The translations under genes were made by a program, and so were the position numbers. Below are positions 19,066 through 26,521 of a DNA stretch of 64,000 nucleotides, piece by piece (within the stretch, counting starts at the first letter, position 1; each line of letters begins with the position of its first letter). The stretch is taken from the NCBI RefSeq assembly GCF_029504575.1, contig NZ_JAQFII010000001.1, forward strand, positions 434,001 through 498,000. Direction: 5' to 3'. The DNA is from Streptomyces sp. SPB162. GTDB taxonomy: Bacteria; Actinomycetota; Actinomycetes; Streptomycetales; Streptomycetaceae. The notes beneath the pieces were generated by a model that was given only the letters and a program-made list of their open reading frames with translations, did not search any database and was not told where the DNA came from.

Positions 19066-20240
19066 GCGGTGGGTTCCTCTCTGCGGGCGCTCTTCCTGGC
19101 CGGCAGGAGGAACGGCAGGGCGAATTGGGCGAGGATCACGGTCACGGAGCCGATGGAGTCCCAGAAGTGCGGGTCGGTGCCGCCGTCGCCGGTCAGCCCG
19201 GCGGCCACCCGGGTCGTGAACTCCACCAGCGCCGGGATGATGGCCAGGGCAGCCCAGCCGAACAGGAGGAGGACGCCGCCGATCATCGCGGGCGCGTACC
19301 ACCGCGCCACCGCGGCGTCGCGCGGCGACCAGGGCCCCGCGTCGGCGGGCCGGGGGCGCACACCGGGCACCCACCGCCACTGCCGGCGCAGCCGGGCGGT
19401 CGCCGCTTCGTGCAGGTCCGTGCAGCCCAGCACCGTCGTCACCAGGTAGTAGAGGTCGGTGCGCAGGAAGAAGAAGAACTGCCAGGCGATCCTGAACAGG
19501 GTGGGGAAGGCGAACGCCAGGGCGAGGCGGCCCGGCCAGGACAGTCCGCCGTCGGCGGCGTCGGCCGCGGCGGCCAGCGTCAGGGCCGAGAAGAGCAGGA
19601 CGTCGGCGAGGACCCCAGCGGTGAAGGGCAGGTAGCGGCGCCGGCTCGGTACACCGAGCAGGCCGTCGAGATGGGTCTCCAGGACGAGGAAGTACATCCG
19701 TCGACCGACGGTCATCCGGGATCCGACGCCGAGCCGGCGGGAGGCCAGGACGTGGAACATCTCGTGCCACAGCAGGCCCGGTATCTGGCCCAGCAGCAGG
19801 ACGAGTTGCGTGAGCAGCAGCGAGTCCGCCAGGAAGATCGCGTGGGGGTGCGGGCGGGCCTGCGGCTCCCGCACCATCGCCATGACCCCGGCGGCGGTCA
19901 GCGCGGCGAAGACGATCCAGGCCGCGGGCGAGAACAGCCACCGGCCCAGCCGCTGGTAGCGCACCGTGCCCAGCCGTGCGGTGTCCTCACCCTCGGAGCG
20001 GACGAATCCGCAGTCGTCGAGGGTACTGAGGAAGTCGGTGATGTCGACCGGCTCGCCGTAGGTCTCCTGGTACCAGTGGGCGGCGGCGGCCGTCTCCATG
20101 CCGGCCATGAGGCGTCGCAGCAGTGCGGCGCCGTCCGCCGGGAAGGTCACGTAGGACTCGATGTCCGGGCGTCCGACCGTGACCTCGTCGCGTTCGGTCA
20201 CGAAGGTGAGCTCATGGAATTCCGGGTGCGGTGCTGTCAT
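19062..20240 (-). CDS. PqqD-like/M50 membrane metalloprotease, probable peptide maturation protein
   Basis: Membrane protein of 392 residues. Residues 1-85 resemble a PqqD-like RiPP recognition element: DEVTVGRPDIESYVTF, then LLRRLMAGMETAAAAHWYQE and VDITDFLSTLDDCGFVR. The remainder has about six transmembrane segments and the zinc motif HEMFHV, with LDGLLGVP downstream, as in M50 site-2-type proteases. ATG 20240 has AGGAGA about eight bases before it; the frame extends upstream to 20300 without a better start. It follows a 27-residue peptide gene by 75 bp and overlaps the TPR gene. The likely job is binding the peptide through the PqqD-like domain and cleaving or exporting it; no maturase such as a radical SAM or cyclodehydratase is present. 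Confidence 0.82.
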   Translation of the reverse strand: MTAPHPEFHELTFVTERDEVTVGRPDIESYVTFPADGAALLRRLMAGMETAAAAHWYQETYGEPVDITDFLSTLDDCGFVRSEGEDTARLGTVRYQRLGRWLFSPAAWIVFAALTAAGVMAMVREPQARPHPHAIFLADSLLLTQLVLLLGQIPGLLWHEMFHVLASRRLGVGSRMTVGRRMYFLVLETHLDGLLGVPSRRRYLPFTAGVLADVLLFSALTLAAAADAADGGLSWPGRLALAFAFPTLFRIAWQFFFFLRTDLYYLVTTVLGCTDLHEAATARLRRQWRWVPGVRPRPADAGPWSPRDAAVARWYAPAMIGGVLLLFGWAALAIIPALVEFTTRVAAGLTGDGGTDPHFWDSIGSVTVILAQFALPFLLPARKSARREEPTA

Positions 20241-20264
20241 CACACGTCTCCTGCGACGGCCCGA

Positions 20265-20297
20265 GCCCGCGCACGGGAGGGCTTCCCGCGCACGGGC
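20265..20297 (-). terminator. Intergenic hairpin (possible attenuator) between peptide gene and M50 gene
   Basis: GCCCGTGCGCGGG and CCCGTGCGCGGGC face each other around a seven-base loop. The 13-bp stem closes completely only in minus-strand RNA, where two positions are G-U pairs; in plus-strand RNA they are C-A mismatches. The strand bias suggests selection as RNA. It would let the peptide be made in excess of its processing proteins. Confidence 0.5.
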
Positions 20298-20315
20298 CAC
20301 CAGCGGGAACTCAGA

Positions 20316-20399
20316 TCAGCACCAGGGCCAGGTCCCGTACTGGGACGAAGCCGAGGTCAGCTTGACCGGGCCGTTCTTGCGCACAGTGATCTTCTTCAT
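20316..20399 (-). CDS. 27-residue peptide, probable RiPP precursor or signalling peptide
   Basis: Tiny gene found by reading the minus strand. The product begins MKKITVRKNGPVKL, continues with TSAS, and ends SQYGTWPWC directly before TGA. The first 14 residues carry all five Lys/Arg; the last nine are uncharged, with Tyr, two Trp, a Pro and a terminal Cys. This basic leader and aromatic tail is the layout of a modified or proteolysed peptide. The ribosome site AGGAGGTG is perfect, about seven bases before the ATG, and is partly paired in a hairpin (20402-20428). The gene leads a peptide-M50-TPR operon. No known peptide family was recognised. Confidence 0.75.
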   Translation of the reverse strand: MKKITVRKNGPVKLTSASSQYGTWPWC

Positions 20400-20401
20400 G
20401 A

Positions 20402-20428
20402 CATCACCTCCTCCGGCGGAAGGTGATG
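20402..20428 (-). promoter_or_regulatory. Hairpin that covers the peptide gene's ribosome-binding site
   Basis: On the minus strand CATCACCT (20421-20428) is exactly complementary to AGGTGATG (20402-20409). The second arm contains the end of the AGGAGGTG Shine-Dalgarno sequence, and the hairpin ends two bases before the ATG. The intervening bases hold a further TCC/GGA mini-stem. Folding would hide the ribosome site, so translation of the peptide may be conditional. Confidence 0.5.
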
Positions 20429-20431
20429 ACC

Positions 20432-20443
20432 GTGTACGTTCAC
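20432..20443. promoter_or_regulatory. Imperfect palindrome upstream of the peptide gene
   Basis: GTGTACGTTCAC is a dyad GTGnACGTnCAC with one mismatched pair, lying 33-44 bp before the peptide start codon. It could be an operator for the peptide-M50-TPR operon. A single 12-bp near-palindrome can occur by chance, so this is only a pointer. Confidence 0.25.
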
Positions 20444-20531
20444 ACTTCAGAGACACTCAGGTCCTGCGGGATCCCCAGCTCAGCACGGTGTGCGCGACCG
20501 GCGACACACCGTCATACGGAAGCAGTGACAG

Positions 20532-20981
20532 TCAGTTCTGCGGCCCGTCGAGCACCACGTCGTAGCAGATGAAACCGCGGTGGCGGGCGATCTTGTCATA
20601 CAGGGCACGGGCCTGCGCGTTGTCCTGGCGGGTGTGCCAGTACAGCCGCGGCACACCGCGCTCCCGCGCCGCGTCGGCCACCTGCTCGATGAGGGCCCGG
20701 GCCGCCCCCCGCCCCCGCGCCGCCTCGTCGACGAACAGGTCCTGCAGGTAGCAGGCACCGGCCGACCAGACGTTGGCGTGGAACAGGTAGTGCGCGATGC
20801 CGACGACCTCACCGTCCAGGCGCGCGGCGATCCCGTACAGTTCACCGCCGTTGATCAGCCGCTGCCACGTCTCCTCGTACCCGGCGTCGGGCACCACCGT
20901 CTCGTAGAACGCCTTGTAACCGCGCGCGAGCGCTTCCCATTTCACCCGGTCCCAAGGACGGAGGGGACTGATTTCGACCAT
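20532..20981 (-). CDS. GNAT-family N-acetyltransferase
   Basis: Acetyltransferase of 149 residues. The acetyl-CoA-binding segment is CYLQDLFVDEAARGRGAARALIE, preceded by VVGIAHYLFHANVWS; YWHTRQDNAQARALYDKIA is the conserved late helix. This pattern is shared with GNAT proteins related to diamine and aminoglycoside acetyltransferases. The ATG at 20981 is the only start giving a normal domain; the much longer open frame upstream is a shadow of the sigma/hydrolase gene. It lies about 130 bp upstream of the peptide gene on the same strand and may read through into it, but a promoter region fits in the gap. Confidence 0.87.
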   Translation of the reverse strand: MVEISPLRPWDRVKWEALARGYKAFYETVVPDAGYEETWQRLINGGELYGIAARLDGEVVGIAHYLFHANVWSAGACYLQDLFVDEAARGRGAARALIEQVADAARERGVPRLYWHTRQDNAQARALYDKIARHRGFICYDVVLDGPQN

Positions 20982-21049
20982 GCCGCCATCCTGACACGGG
21001 CTGGTGGAACCCGGTCCCCTCACGCCGTCCGCCGCCGGGCTTCCCCCTG

Positions 21050-22984
21050 TCAGCGTGCGGCGCGGAACGCCCGGCCCGCCTCCGTCGCGACGGCGCCGCT
21101 GCGGAACAGCCCGCTGCTGGGAGCGGTGTCCGACGCCCCGAGGCCGAACCAGGCGTAGCGCTGCAGGTAGGGCAGACCCGCGAGCATCGAGGTCGAGGCG
21201 GTGACGAAGGATGCCTGCTGCCGGGGGGTGGGGAACCGGGTGCCGTGCGAGAAGTCGATCAGGGCGTACTCGGTCAGCCAGATCGGCTTGTGGTACCGGT
21301 CGTGGACGGCCTGCAGGTACGACTTCAGCCGGCTGACGGCATTGGGGGTGGAGAAGTCCCCGCCGTACCAGTGCAAGGCGATGAAATCGACGCGGTAGCC
21401 GCGGGCGGAGGCCCCGGACATGAAGCGGTCGAGCCAGCCGCCGGGGGTGTCGCCGCCGTAGGCGACGGCTGGGCTGCCGAGCGTCCGGCCGGCCGTGGTC
21501 AGCCGCGGCCACAGGGACAGCGCCTGCTCCACCGTCATGTTGGACTGCTCGGCCATGTCGGGCTCGTTGAAGCCGAGCAGGTAGGGGCTGGCGGCGCGGG
21601 CCTGCGCCAGGGCGGTGTCGGTGACGGAGGCGGCGCCCCAGATCATCGGGACGAAGCCCGCTCCGGATCCCGCGACCCCCGGGTGCTGCGTGGACCAGGT
21701 GTAGTACCAGCTCGCGCCGGACTGCGTCAGCGCCTGGTCCACCCCGGGGAACGTCCAGACGCCCACGCCCTTCTTCGACGAGCGCGCGACGGGGACGGTG
21801 GCCGCCGGCGCCGGGTGCCGGGACGGGGTGCCGGCCGCCGTGGGGGTGGGCGTGGGCTTGCGGGAGGAGCTGGGCGTCGCCGACGGCGGGACCGACGGCG
21901 TCGCGGACGACGGGGTGGCGGACGCCGACGTGGACACGGCCGGCGTGGGTACGGCGTCGGCGGCGAGCGGGACCGGGGGTTTCGCGGTCAGGTGGCCGGC
22001 GATCAGGACGCCCGCGACGATGACCGCCGCGGCCGCCAGCGCCGCCGCGCCGGCGACGGGCGGGCGCCGGAGGACCGACCTGGGGCCGCGCGGCGGCCGG
22101 GAGTGCGTCCTCCGCGACCTTCCGGGCGCGCCGCTCGAACCGAGCCCGTGCGGTACGGCGCTCTGGGGTGATGTGGCCGGAAGGACGCGTGCGGCCAGGT
22201 CGGCCGGCGGCACCAGCAGCGGCAGCCCGCCCAGCAGCCGGTTCATCGGCAGCAGCTCGCCGATCTGTCCGCCGCACGCGGCGCAGCCGCGTACGTGCCG
22301 GGCCAGCCGCTTGCGCCACAGCGGGCTGGGGGTCCCGTCCCAGTCCCGGGTGAGGACGCCCAGCTCGGCGCAGCCGCCCGGCTGTCCGACGTGGTGCAGC
22401 GCGCGCACCACCGAGCGGGCGGCCTCCATCTGCTCCTTCATCCGCTGCACGCGTACGGCGGCGTGGCGTCCGGACAGGCCGAGGGCGTCGGTCAGTTCGG
22501 CCCGGTCGAGTTCACCGGTCTGCTCCAGCCACCACAGGGCGAGCAGCTCCCGGTCGTCCCCGTCGAGCCAGCGGGTGGCCTCGGCCACCTCGCGGCGCTG
22601 GTCGGTCAGGCGCAGCCGCAGGATCGTGACGGCGGCGAAGTCGGATCCGGGGTCGGGCAGTTGCTCGGCGGTCTCCAGATCGGCGCGGCGATGGCGCGCG
22701 GCCCGGTGCTGCTGCTCCCGGTCGCGCACCTGGTGGACCGCGATGGCGACCATCCAGGACCGGAAGGACCGCGGGTCCCGCAGGTCGGGCAGTCCGCGCA
22801 CGATCCGCAGCAGCGTCTCCTGGACCACGTCATCGACGTCGCTGTGCCCGTTCAGCGCCCGTCCGACGATGTTGTAGACGAGAGGGACGCAGTCGGCGAG
22901 CAGCTCGTCCAGCGCCCGCCGGTCGCCGCCCCGGGCCGCGATCACCGTGCCGGTGTCCGGTCCGCTCCGCTCGGTTCCTCGCAT
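21050..22984 (-). CDS. ECF sigma factor fused to a transmembrane glycoside hydrolase-like domain
   Basis: One continuous protein of 644 residues in four parts. Residues 1-190 are an ECF sigma factor: VYNIVGRALNGHSDVDDVVQ (region 2) and DALGLSGRHAAVRVQRMKEQ (region 4). Residues 225-250 form a zinc-finger anti-sigma-like segment, HVRGCAACGGQIGELLPM. A single membrane helix follows (AALAAAAVIVAGVLIAGHL) and then a Pro/Ser/Thr-rich linker. Residues 405-644 are a GH catalytic-core domain: SWYYTWSTQHPG, LGFNEPDMAEQSNM with the acid/base Glu, FIALHWYG and WLTEYALIDF with the nucleophile Glu. The architecture suggests a sensor in which the outer carbohydrate-binding domain controls the inner sigma domain. 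Such fusions are known in some actinobacterial ECF groups. Confidence 0.88.
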   Translation of the reverse strand: MRGTERSGPDTGTVIAARGGDRRALDELLADCVPLVYNIVGRALNGHSDVDDVVQETLLRIVRGLPDLRDPRSFRSWMVAIAVHQVRDREQQHRAARHRRADLETAEQLPDPGSDFAAVTILRLRLTDQRREVAEATRWLDGDDRELLALWWLEQTGELDRAELTDALGLSGRHAAVRVQRMKEQMEAARSVVRALHHVGQPGGCAELGVLTRDWDGTPSPLWRKRLARHVRGCAACGGQIGELLPMNRLLGGLPLLVPPADLAARVLPATSPQSAVPHGLGSSGAPGRSRRTHSRPPRGPRSVLRRPPVAGAAALAAAAVIVAGVLIAGHLTAKPPVPLAADAVPTPAVSTSASATPSSATPSVPPSATPSSSRKPTPTPTAAGTPSRHPAPAATVPVARSSKKGVGVWTFPGVDQALTQSGASWYYTWSTQHPGVAGSGAGFVPMIWGAASVTDTALAQARAASPYLLGFNEPDMAEQSNMTVEQALSLWPRLTTAGRTLGSPAVAYGGDTPGGWLDRFMSGASARGYRVDFIALHWYGGDFSTPNAVSRLKSYLQAVHDRYHKPIWLTEYALIDFSHGTRFPTPRQQASFVTASTSMLAGLPYLQRYAWFGLGASDTAPSSGLFRSGAVATEAGRAFRAAR

Positions 22985-23161
22985 CGCGCTGCGCTCCCTG
23001 TCGTTCGCCCGTCGTCCCGCCCCGCGCCGTCCGCCGGGATCGGCACTTACCTGCCGTTCAGGAGACTCCCGCGCGGCGGCGGGACAACAGAAAACGTCGG
23101 ACTTCCCCGACGGGGGCGGGCGCTGCCGCCCCCAGTGTGCGGCAGGCAGCCGCGCCGGCGG

Positions 23162-24082
23162 TCACCCGTCCGGCATGTAGTGCTGCGGCAGGTGCCGTTC
23201 ACCGGCCGGGGGGAGGTTGCGCGGCGGGGTGTGGACGGTGGGCGCGTACGTAGGCAGCCGGCCCCGCTCCCGCTGCCAGCCGGCCCGCGCCCGCGGGTGG
23301 AAGCGGCGCTCGTGCGGCACGAGCCGCCAGCTCCGGTTCACGAGGTGGCCGAGGGCGCGCAGTCTGCGCTCGTCGCGGCGTGTCCACGCGTAACCCAGCC
23401 GGTCCCGTACGGCCTGCGGGTACATGCCGACCGTCATCCACACCGTCAGCCGGGCCAGGGGTATCCGGGCCGCGGCCCACACCGGGGCCGGCAGCAGACG
23501 CAGGACGGGCGGCCTGGCGACCTCGCCCACGTCGAGGACCTGCCGTGTGGGCGCGTTGTCCTCCAGCACGTCCGCGCACATGTGGTCCCAGTACGCCTGG
23601 AACTCCTCCCAGCTCGCGGGGACCGGCTTCATACTCAGCCCGTACAGCGCGTACCAGCGCACGTGCTCGTCGAAGAGCTGCCGCCGCTGGGCCTCGGTGA
23701 GCCCGCCGCCGAAGTACTCCGCCACATGCATCGTCAGGACGAAGAAGGTCGCGTGCGCCCAGTAGAACGTGCCGGGGTTGAGTGCGTGGTAGGGGCGACC
23801 CGAGCTGTCCACACCCTTGATCGTGTCGTGGTAGCCGCGGACGGTCCGCGCGGTCTCGGCGGCGCGCGGACCGTCGTAGACGACGCCCCCGATCGGATAG
23901 AACGAGCGGAACAGCCGCTCCCAGCGCTCCTCGAAGAACCGCGAGTGCTCCGCGACTCCGGCGCCCAGTTCGGGGTGCATGTTCTGCATCGATCCCGCCC
24001 AGGTCGCCAGCAACAGGGCACGCCAGTCCCCGAAGTACTTCCAGGTGAGTGATTCCGGTCCGAGCGGTATGACGTCCGACAT
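23162..24082 (-). CDS. Oxygenase MpaB-family protein (DUF2236)
   Basis: Protein of 306 residues of the DUF2236/MpaB family, haem-type oxygenase-like proteins with a largely helical fold. Conserved elements are GPESLTWKYFGDWRALLLA at the N-terminus, the His in MQNMHPELGAGV, DTIKGVDSSGRPYHALNP, FYWAHATFF and HVRWYALYGLSMKPVP. These invariant His and Asp/Arg residues match the family. The gene starts at an ATG just 24 bp from the stop side of the lipoprotein gene. The physiological substrate is unknown; fungal MpaB cleaves a prenyl chain and the rubber oxygenase Lcp is a distant relative. Confidence 0.87.
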   Translation of the reverse strand: MSDVIPLGPESLTWKYFGDWRALLLATWAGSMQNMHPELGAGVAEHSRFFEERWERLFRSFYPIGGVVYDGPRAAETARTVRGYHDTIKGVDSSGRPYHALNPGTFYWAHATFFVLTMHVAEYFGGGLTEAQRRQLFDEHVRWYALYGLSMKPVPASWEEFQAYWDHMCADVLEDNAPTRQVLDVGEVARPPVLRLLPAPVWAAARIPLARLTVWMTVGMYPQAVRDRLGYAWTRRDERRLRALGHLVNRSWRLVPHERRFHPRARAGWQRERGRLPTYAPTVHTPPRNLPPAGERHLPQHYMPDG

Positions 24083-24106
24083 GGTGCACCTCCAACCGCG
24101 GGCCCG

Positions 24107-24505
24107 CTACCCCGTCGTGCAGGCGACGGACAGCCGGCCCGCCGCGTCCGCGAGGGGCGTGACGTCCGGGCCCTTGCCGGTCCCGGCACGCTCCTCGACG
24201 CGGCCGAGGGCGACGGACAGATCATCGACGGCCTTGCGGACGTCACCACCGCTGTCACCCCCGACCTGCTGGAGGTCCTTCTTCAACTTCGCCAGGGACG
24301 CGGCGGTGTCCTGCCGGCGGCTCTGCTCCGACAGTTGGCCGATATTGGTGGCCGTCGACTGCAGGTCCTGTACATCCCCGGCGATCCGGGTGGCGATCTT
24401 GGCGCAGTCCAGGGCCTTGTCCATACCGTCGCAGGCGGCGGCCAGGGGAAGGGCCAGGAGCAGCGAGAGCGCGGCGACCAGCGGGCGCGTCAACCTCTGG
24501 GGCAT
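24107..24505 (-). CDS. Predicted secreted lipoprotein
   Basis: Small exported protein of 132 residues. The N-terminus is a lipoprotein signal: MPQRLTRPLVAALSLLLALP followed by the lipobox LAAAC. The mature part is helical and charged, with heptad-like spacing (LQSTATNIGQLSEQSRRQDT, ASLAKLKKDLQQVG), so a coiled-coil rod is likely, and ends RLSVACTTG. ATG 24505 was chosen because GGAGGAG lies nine bases before it; a start at 24565 would bury the signal peptide. The function is unknown. It is 24 bp upstream of the MpaB-family gene and may be cotranscribed with it. Confidence 0.72.
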   Translation of the reverse strand: MPQRLTRPLVAALSLLLALPLAAACDGMDKALDCAKIATRIAGDVQDLQSTATNIGQLSEQSRRQDTAASLAKLKKDLQQVGGDSGGDVRKAVDDLSVALGRVEERAGTGKGPDVTPLADAAGRLSVACTTG

Positions 24506-24628
24506 GTACGGGACTCCTCCCCGAGGGGCACGGCGAACTGCCCCGACCACTCTTGCACCGCTCACCTCGAACGGTACTCACGTCCGGGTTCCGAACGGCC
24601 GGAACGGGACATCTGCCGCCGCGACCCC

Positions 24629-25450
24629 TCAGGCACTCCCCTCGGCGATGAGGTCGTCCTCGGAGCTGCCGCGCTTCCAGTACCCCGTGAAGGTGATCGC
24701 CCGCCGGTTGATGCCGCGCTCGGACACCAGGTGGCGACGGAGCGCCTTGACCGTCCCCGACTCGCCCGCGATCCAGGCGTACGGCGTGCTCCCCGGCAGT
24801 TCCGCGGCGCGCACCGCCTCCAGGACGGGCGGCGCGTCGTCACCGATGAGCCAGGTCACCACGGTGTCGGCCCGGCTGGGCAGTTCGCGGCGGTCGTCCG
24901 CGTGCGGGATCTCGATCCAGACCTTCGCCGGCAGCTCGGGCGACAGCCGGGCCAGGATGCCTTCGACGGCCGGCAGAGCGGTGGCGTCGGCGGTGAGGAC
25001 GATCGAGTCGGTGCCGGGCGGCGGCCGGAAGTCGACGCCCCCGTTGTCCTCCTCGACCGGACCGAGGATGGTGACGCGGTCGCCGGGGCGGGCGGTTTGC
25101 GCCCAACTGGAGGCCGGTCCGAGGTCACCGTGCAGGGCGAAGTCCACGTCCAGTTCGGCGGTCGCGTCCCCCGCGGCCCGCAGTTCCCGGACGGTGTAGG
25201 TGCGCATGATGCCGCGGACCGCCGGATCGAGGGCGCGCCAGGCCGCGAACCAGTCGGGGTCGGACGGGTCGGGCATGACGGGGGCGTCCTGGTCGCGCTG
25301 CGGCAGGAACAGCTTGAACCGCTGGTCCCGGCCGCCGGAGACGAGCAGGGTCGGCTCCGTGCCGCCGAAGGTGACCCGGACGAAGGTCGGTCCGATCCGG
25401 GCCGTCCGCAGGACCCGCAGCGCGAAGAAGCGGAAGGGCAGCGCGCTCAC
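24629..25450 (-). CDS. Siderophore-interacting protein (FAD-dependent ferric reductase)
   Basis: SIP-family flavoprotein of 273 residues that reduces ferric siderophores in the cytoplasm to free iron. The FAD-binding motif is RTYTVREL near residue 80; the family segments FVRVTFGG, PGDRVTILGP and, in the NAD(P)H half, VLTADATALPAVEGIL are present, with the typical C-terminal FTGYWKRGSSEDD. The GTG start at 25450 overlaps the stop of the upstream solute-binding protein gene (GTGA). It therefore belongs to the left arm of the iron uptake locus under the iron box at 26499-26517. Confidence 0.93.
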   Translation of the reverse strand: MSALPFRFFALRVLRTARIGPTFVRVTFGGTEPTLLVSGGRDQRFKLFLPQRDQDAPVMPDPSDPDWFAAWRALDPAVRGIMRTYTVRELRAAGDATAELDVDFALHGDLGPASSWAQTARPGDRVTILGPVEEDNGGVDFRPPPGTDSIVLTADATALPAVEGILARLSPELPAKVWIEIPHADDRRELPSRADTVVTWLIGDDAPPVLEAVRAAELPGSTPYAWIAGESGTVKALRRHLVSERGINRRAITFTGYWKRGSSEDDLIAEGSA

Positions 25451-26466
25451 GCGACCTTCGCCGCCTTCTCGACCGCGGCGGCCAGCCGCTCGATCAGCGG
25501 GGCGGCGCCGGCGTAGGAGAAGCGCGGCTCGCTCGCCCACGGGGTGACCTGGCCGGCCTTGACGGCGGGGAGCTGGGCCCAGGTGGGCTTCGCGGCGAGG
25601 TCCTCGGGCTGCAGCGCGGACGAGCGGTCGTCGAGCAGGATCAGGTCGGCGGGGTACTTGTCGGCGTTCTCCCAGCTGAGGTTCTCGAAGAAGCCGCCGG
25701 TGACCTTGCCGGGCGTGATGACGTCCACACCGAGGGAGCGGAAGTAACTCAGGTCCGCGTAGACGCCGGGGGTCGAGACGTACAGCAGGTCGGCGCTGCC
25801 GGAGGCGGCGAGGACCTTGAGGCCGCCCTTGGCCTTGGCCGCGCGGCGCAGGGTCTCGGATGCCCTCTCGAAACGCGCCTTGGCGTCGGTGACCTTCGCG
25901 GCCTTCAGGTCGGCGCCGAGGGACGCGGCGAGTTCGGCGTAGCGCCGGATCGGCTCCGTGAGCGAGACGTCGGCGACGGTGAAGGCGATGCCGGGGGCCA
26001 GCGAGAGGATCTTCTTCTTGCTGTCGTCCGGCACGTACCACAGGGCGCCGGGCTGATACATGTTGGTGACCAGCAGGTCGGGGGCGAGCGCCGCGTACTT
26101 CTCGACGTTGAACTCGCCCCAGACGTTGCCCAGGACGGTGACCTTGGCGATGTCGATGTCCCCGGCCTGGGGGTCCGCCGTGCCGTCCTTGAGCTTGGTG
26201 GGTCCGAAGACCCCGACGCACTCGATGCCGAAGTCGTGCAGCGCGGCCGCGGCGGCGGTGAAGGCCACCACGCGTGCGGGAGTGCGGTCCGACTTCGCCG
26301 TCGTCCCGCGGTCGTCCGTGAAGCTCCACGGGCCCTTGGCGCCGGCCGGCTCCGAGGACGTCTTCCCGCCGCTCCCGCAGGCGGCGACGAGCGCTCCGAG
26401 GCCGAGGGCGCCTCCCGCGGTGAGCAGGGCGCGGCGGGACGGTGACGAGGAGCGGGGGGTGTGCAT
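25447..26466 (-). CDS. Iron-siderophore ABC transporter solute-binding lipoprotein
   Basis: Periplasmic-binding-protein family (FepB/FecB-like) of 339 residues. A twin-arginine-like leader SRRALLTAGGALGLGALVAAC ends in a lipobox Cys (shown in part: LGALVAAC). The body has the helical-backbone fold typical of metal-siderophore receptors: PARVVAFTAAAAALHDFGIE, VLGNVWGEFNVEKYAALAPD, LLVTNMYQPGALWYV. It begins 33 bp from the iron box and overlaps the SIP gene. It presumably captures the ferric siderophore for the divergent FecCD/ATPase importer. Which siderophore is not evident. Confidence 0.93.
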   Translation of the reverse strand: MHTPRSSSPSRRALLTAGGALGLGALVAACGSGGKTSSEPAGAKGPWSFTDDRGTTAKSDRTPARVVAFTAAAAALHDFGIECVGVFGPTKLKDGTADPQAGDIDIAKVTVLGNVWGEFNVEKYAALAPDLLVTNMYQPGALWYVPDDSKKKILSLAPGIAFTVADVSLTEPIRRYAELAASLGADLKAAKVTDAKARFERASETLRRAAKAKGGLKVLAASGSADLLYVSTPGVYADLSYFRSLGVDVITPGKVTGGFFENLSWENADKYPADLILLDDRSSALQPEDLAAKPTWAQLPAVKAGQVTPWASEPRFSYAGAAPLIERLAAAVEKAAKVA

Positions 26467-26498
26467 GACGAGGCAGCTTCTCTCTCGGGGAGGCGATG

Positions 26499-26517
26499 TG
26501 AGGTTAGGCTAACCTAA
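26499..26517. promoter_or_regulatory. Iron box (DmdR1/IdeR/DtxR-type operator)
   Basis: TGAGGTTAGGCTAACCTAA matches the actinobacterial iron-box consensus TTAGGTTAGGCTAACCTAA at 18 of 19 positions. It lies between the divergent solute-binding and permease genes, 33 bp from one start and 5 bp from the other. A Fe2+-bound DtxR-type repressor should silence both operons when iron is ample. Confidence 0.92.
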
Positions 26518-26521
26518 CTAC

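Noticed and set aside
19125..20426. 433-codon plus-strand frame opposite the M50 gene
   Set aside because: Gly/His/Glu-rich shadow. The minus strand has the HEMFHV protease and peptide gene.
20432..20443. GTGTACGTTCAC as a proven operator of the peptide operon
   Set aside because: Only one imperfect 12-bp dyad and no regulator gene nearby; listed as a weak feature only.
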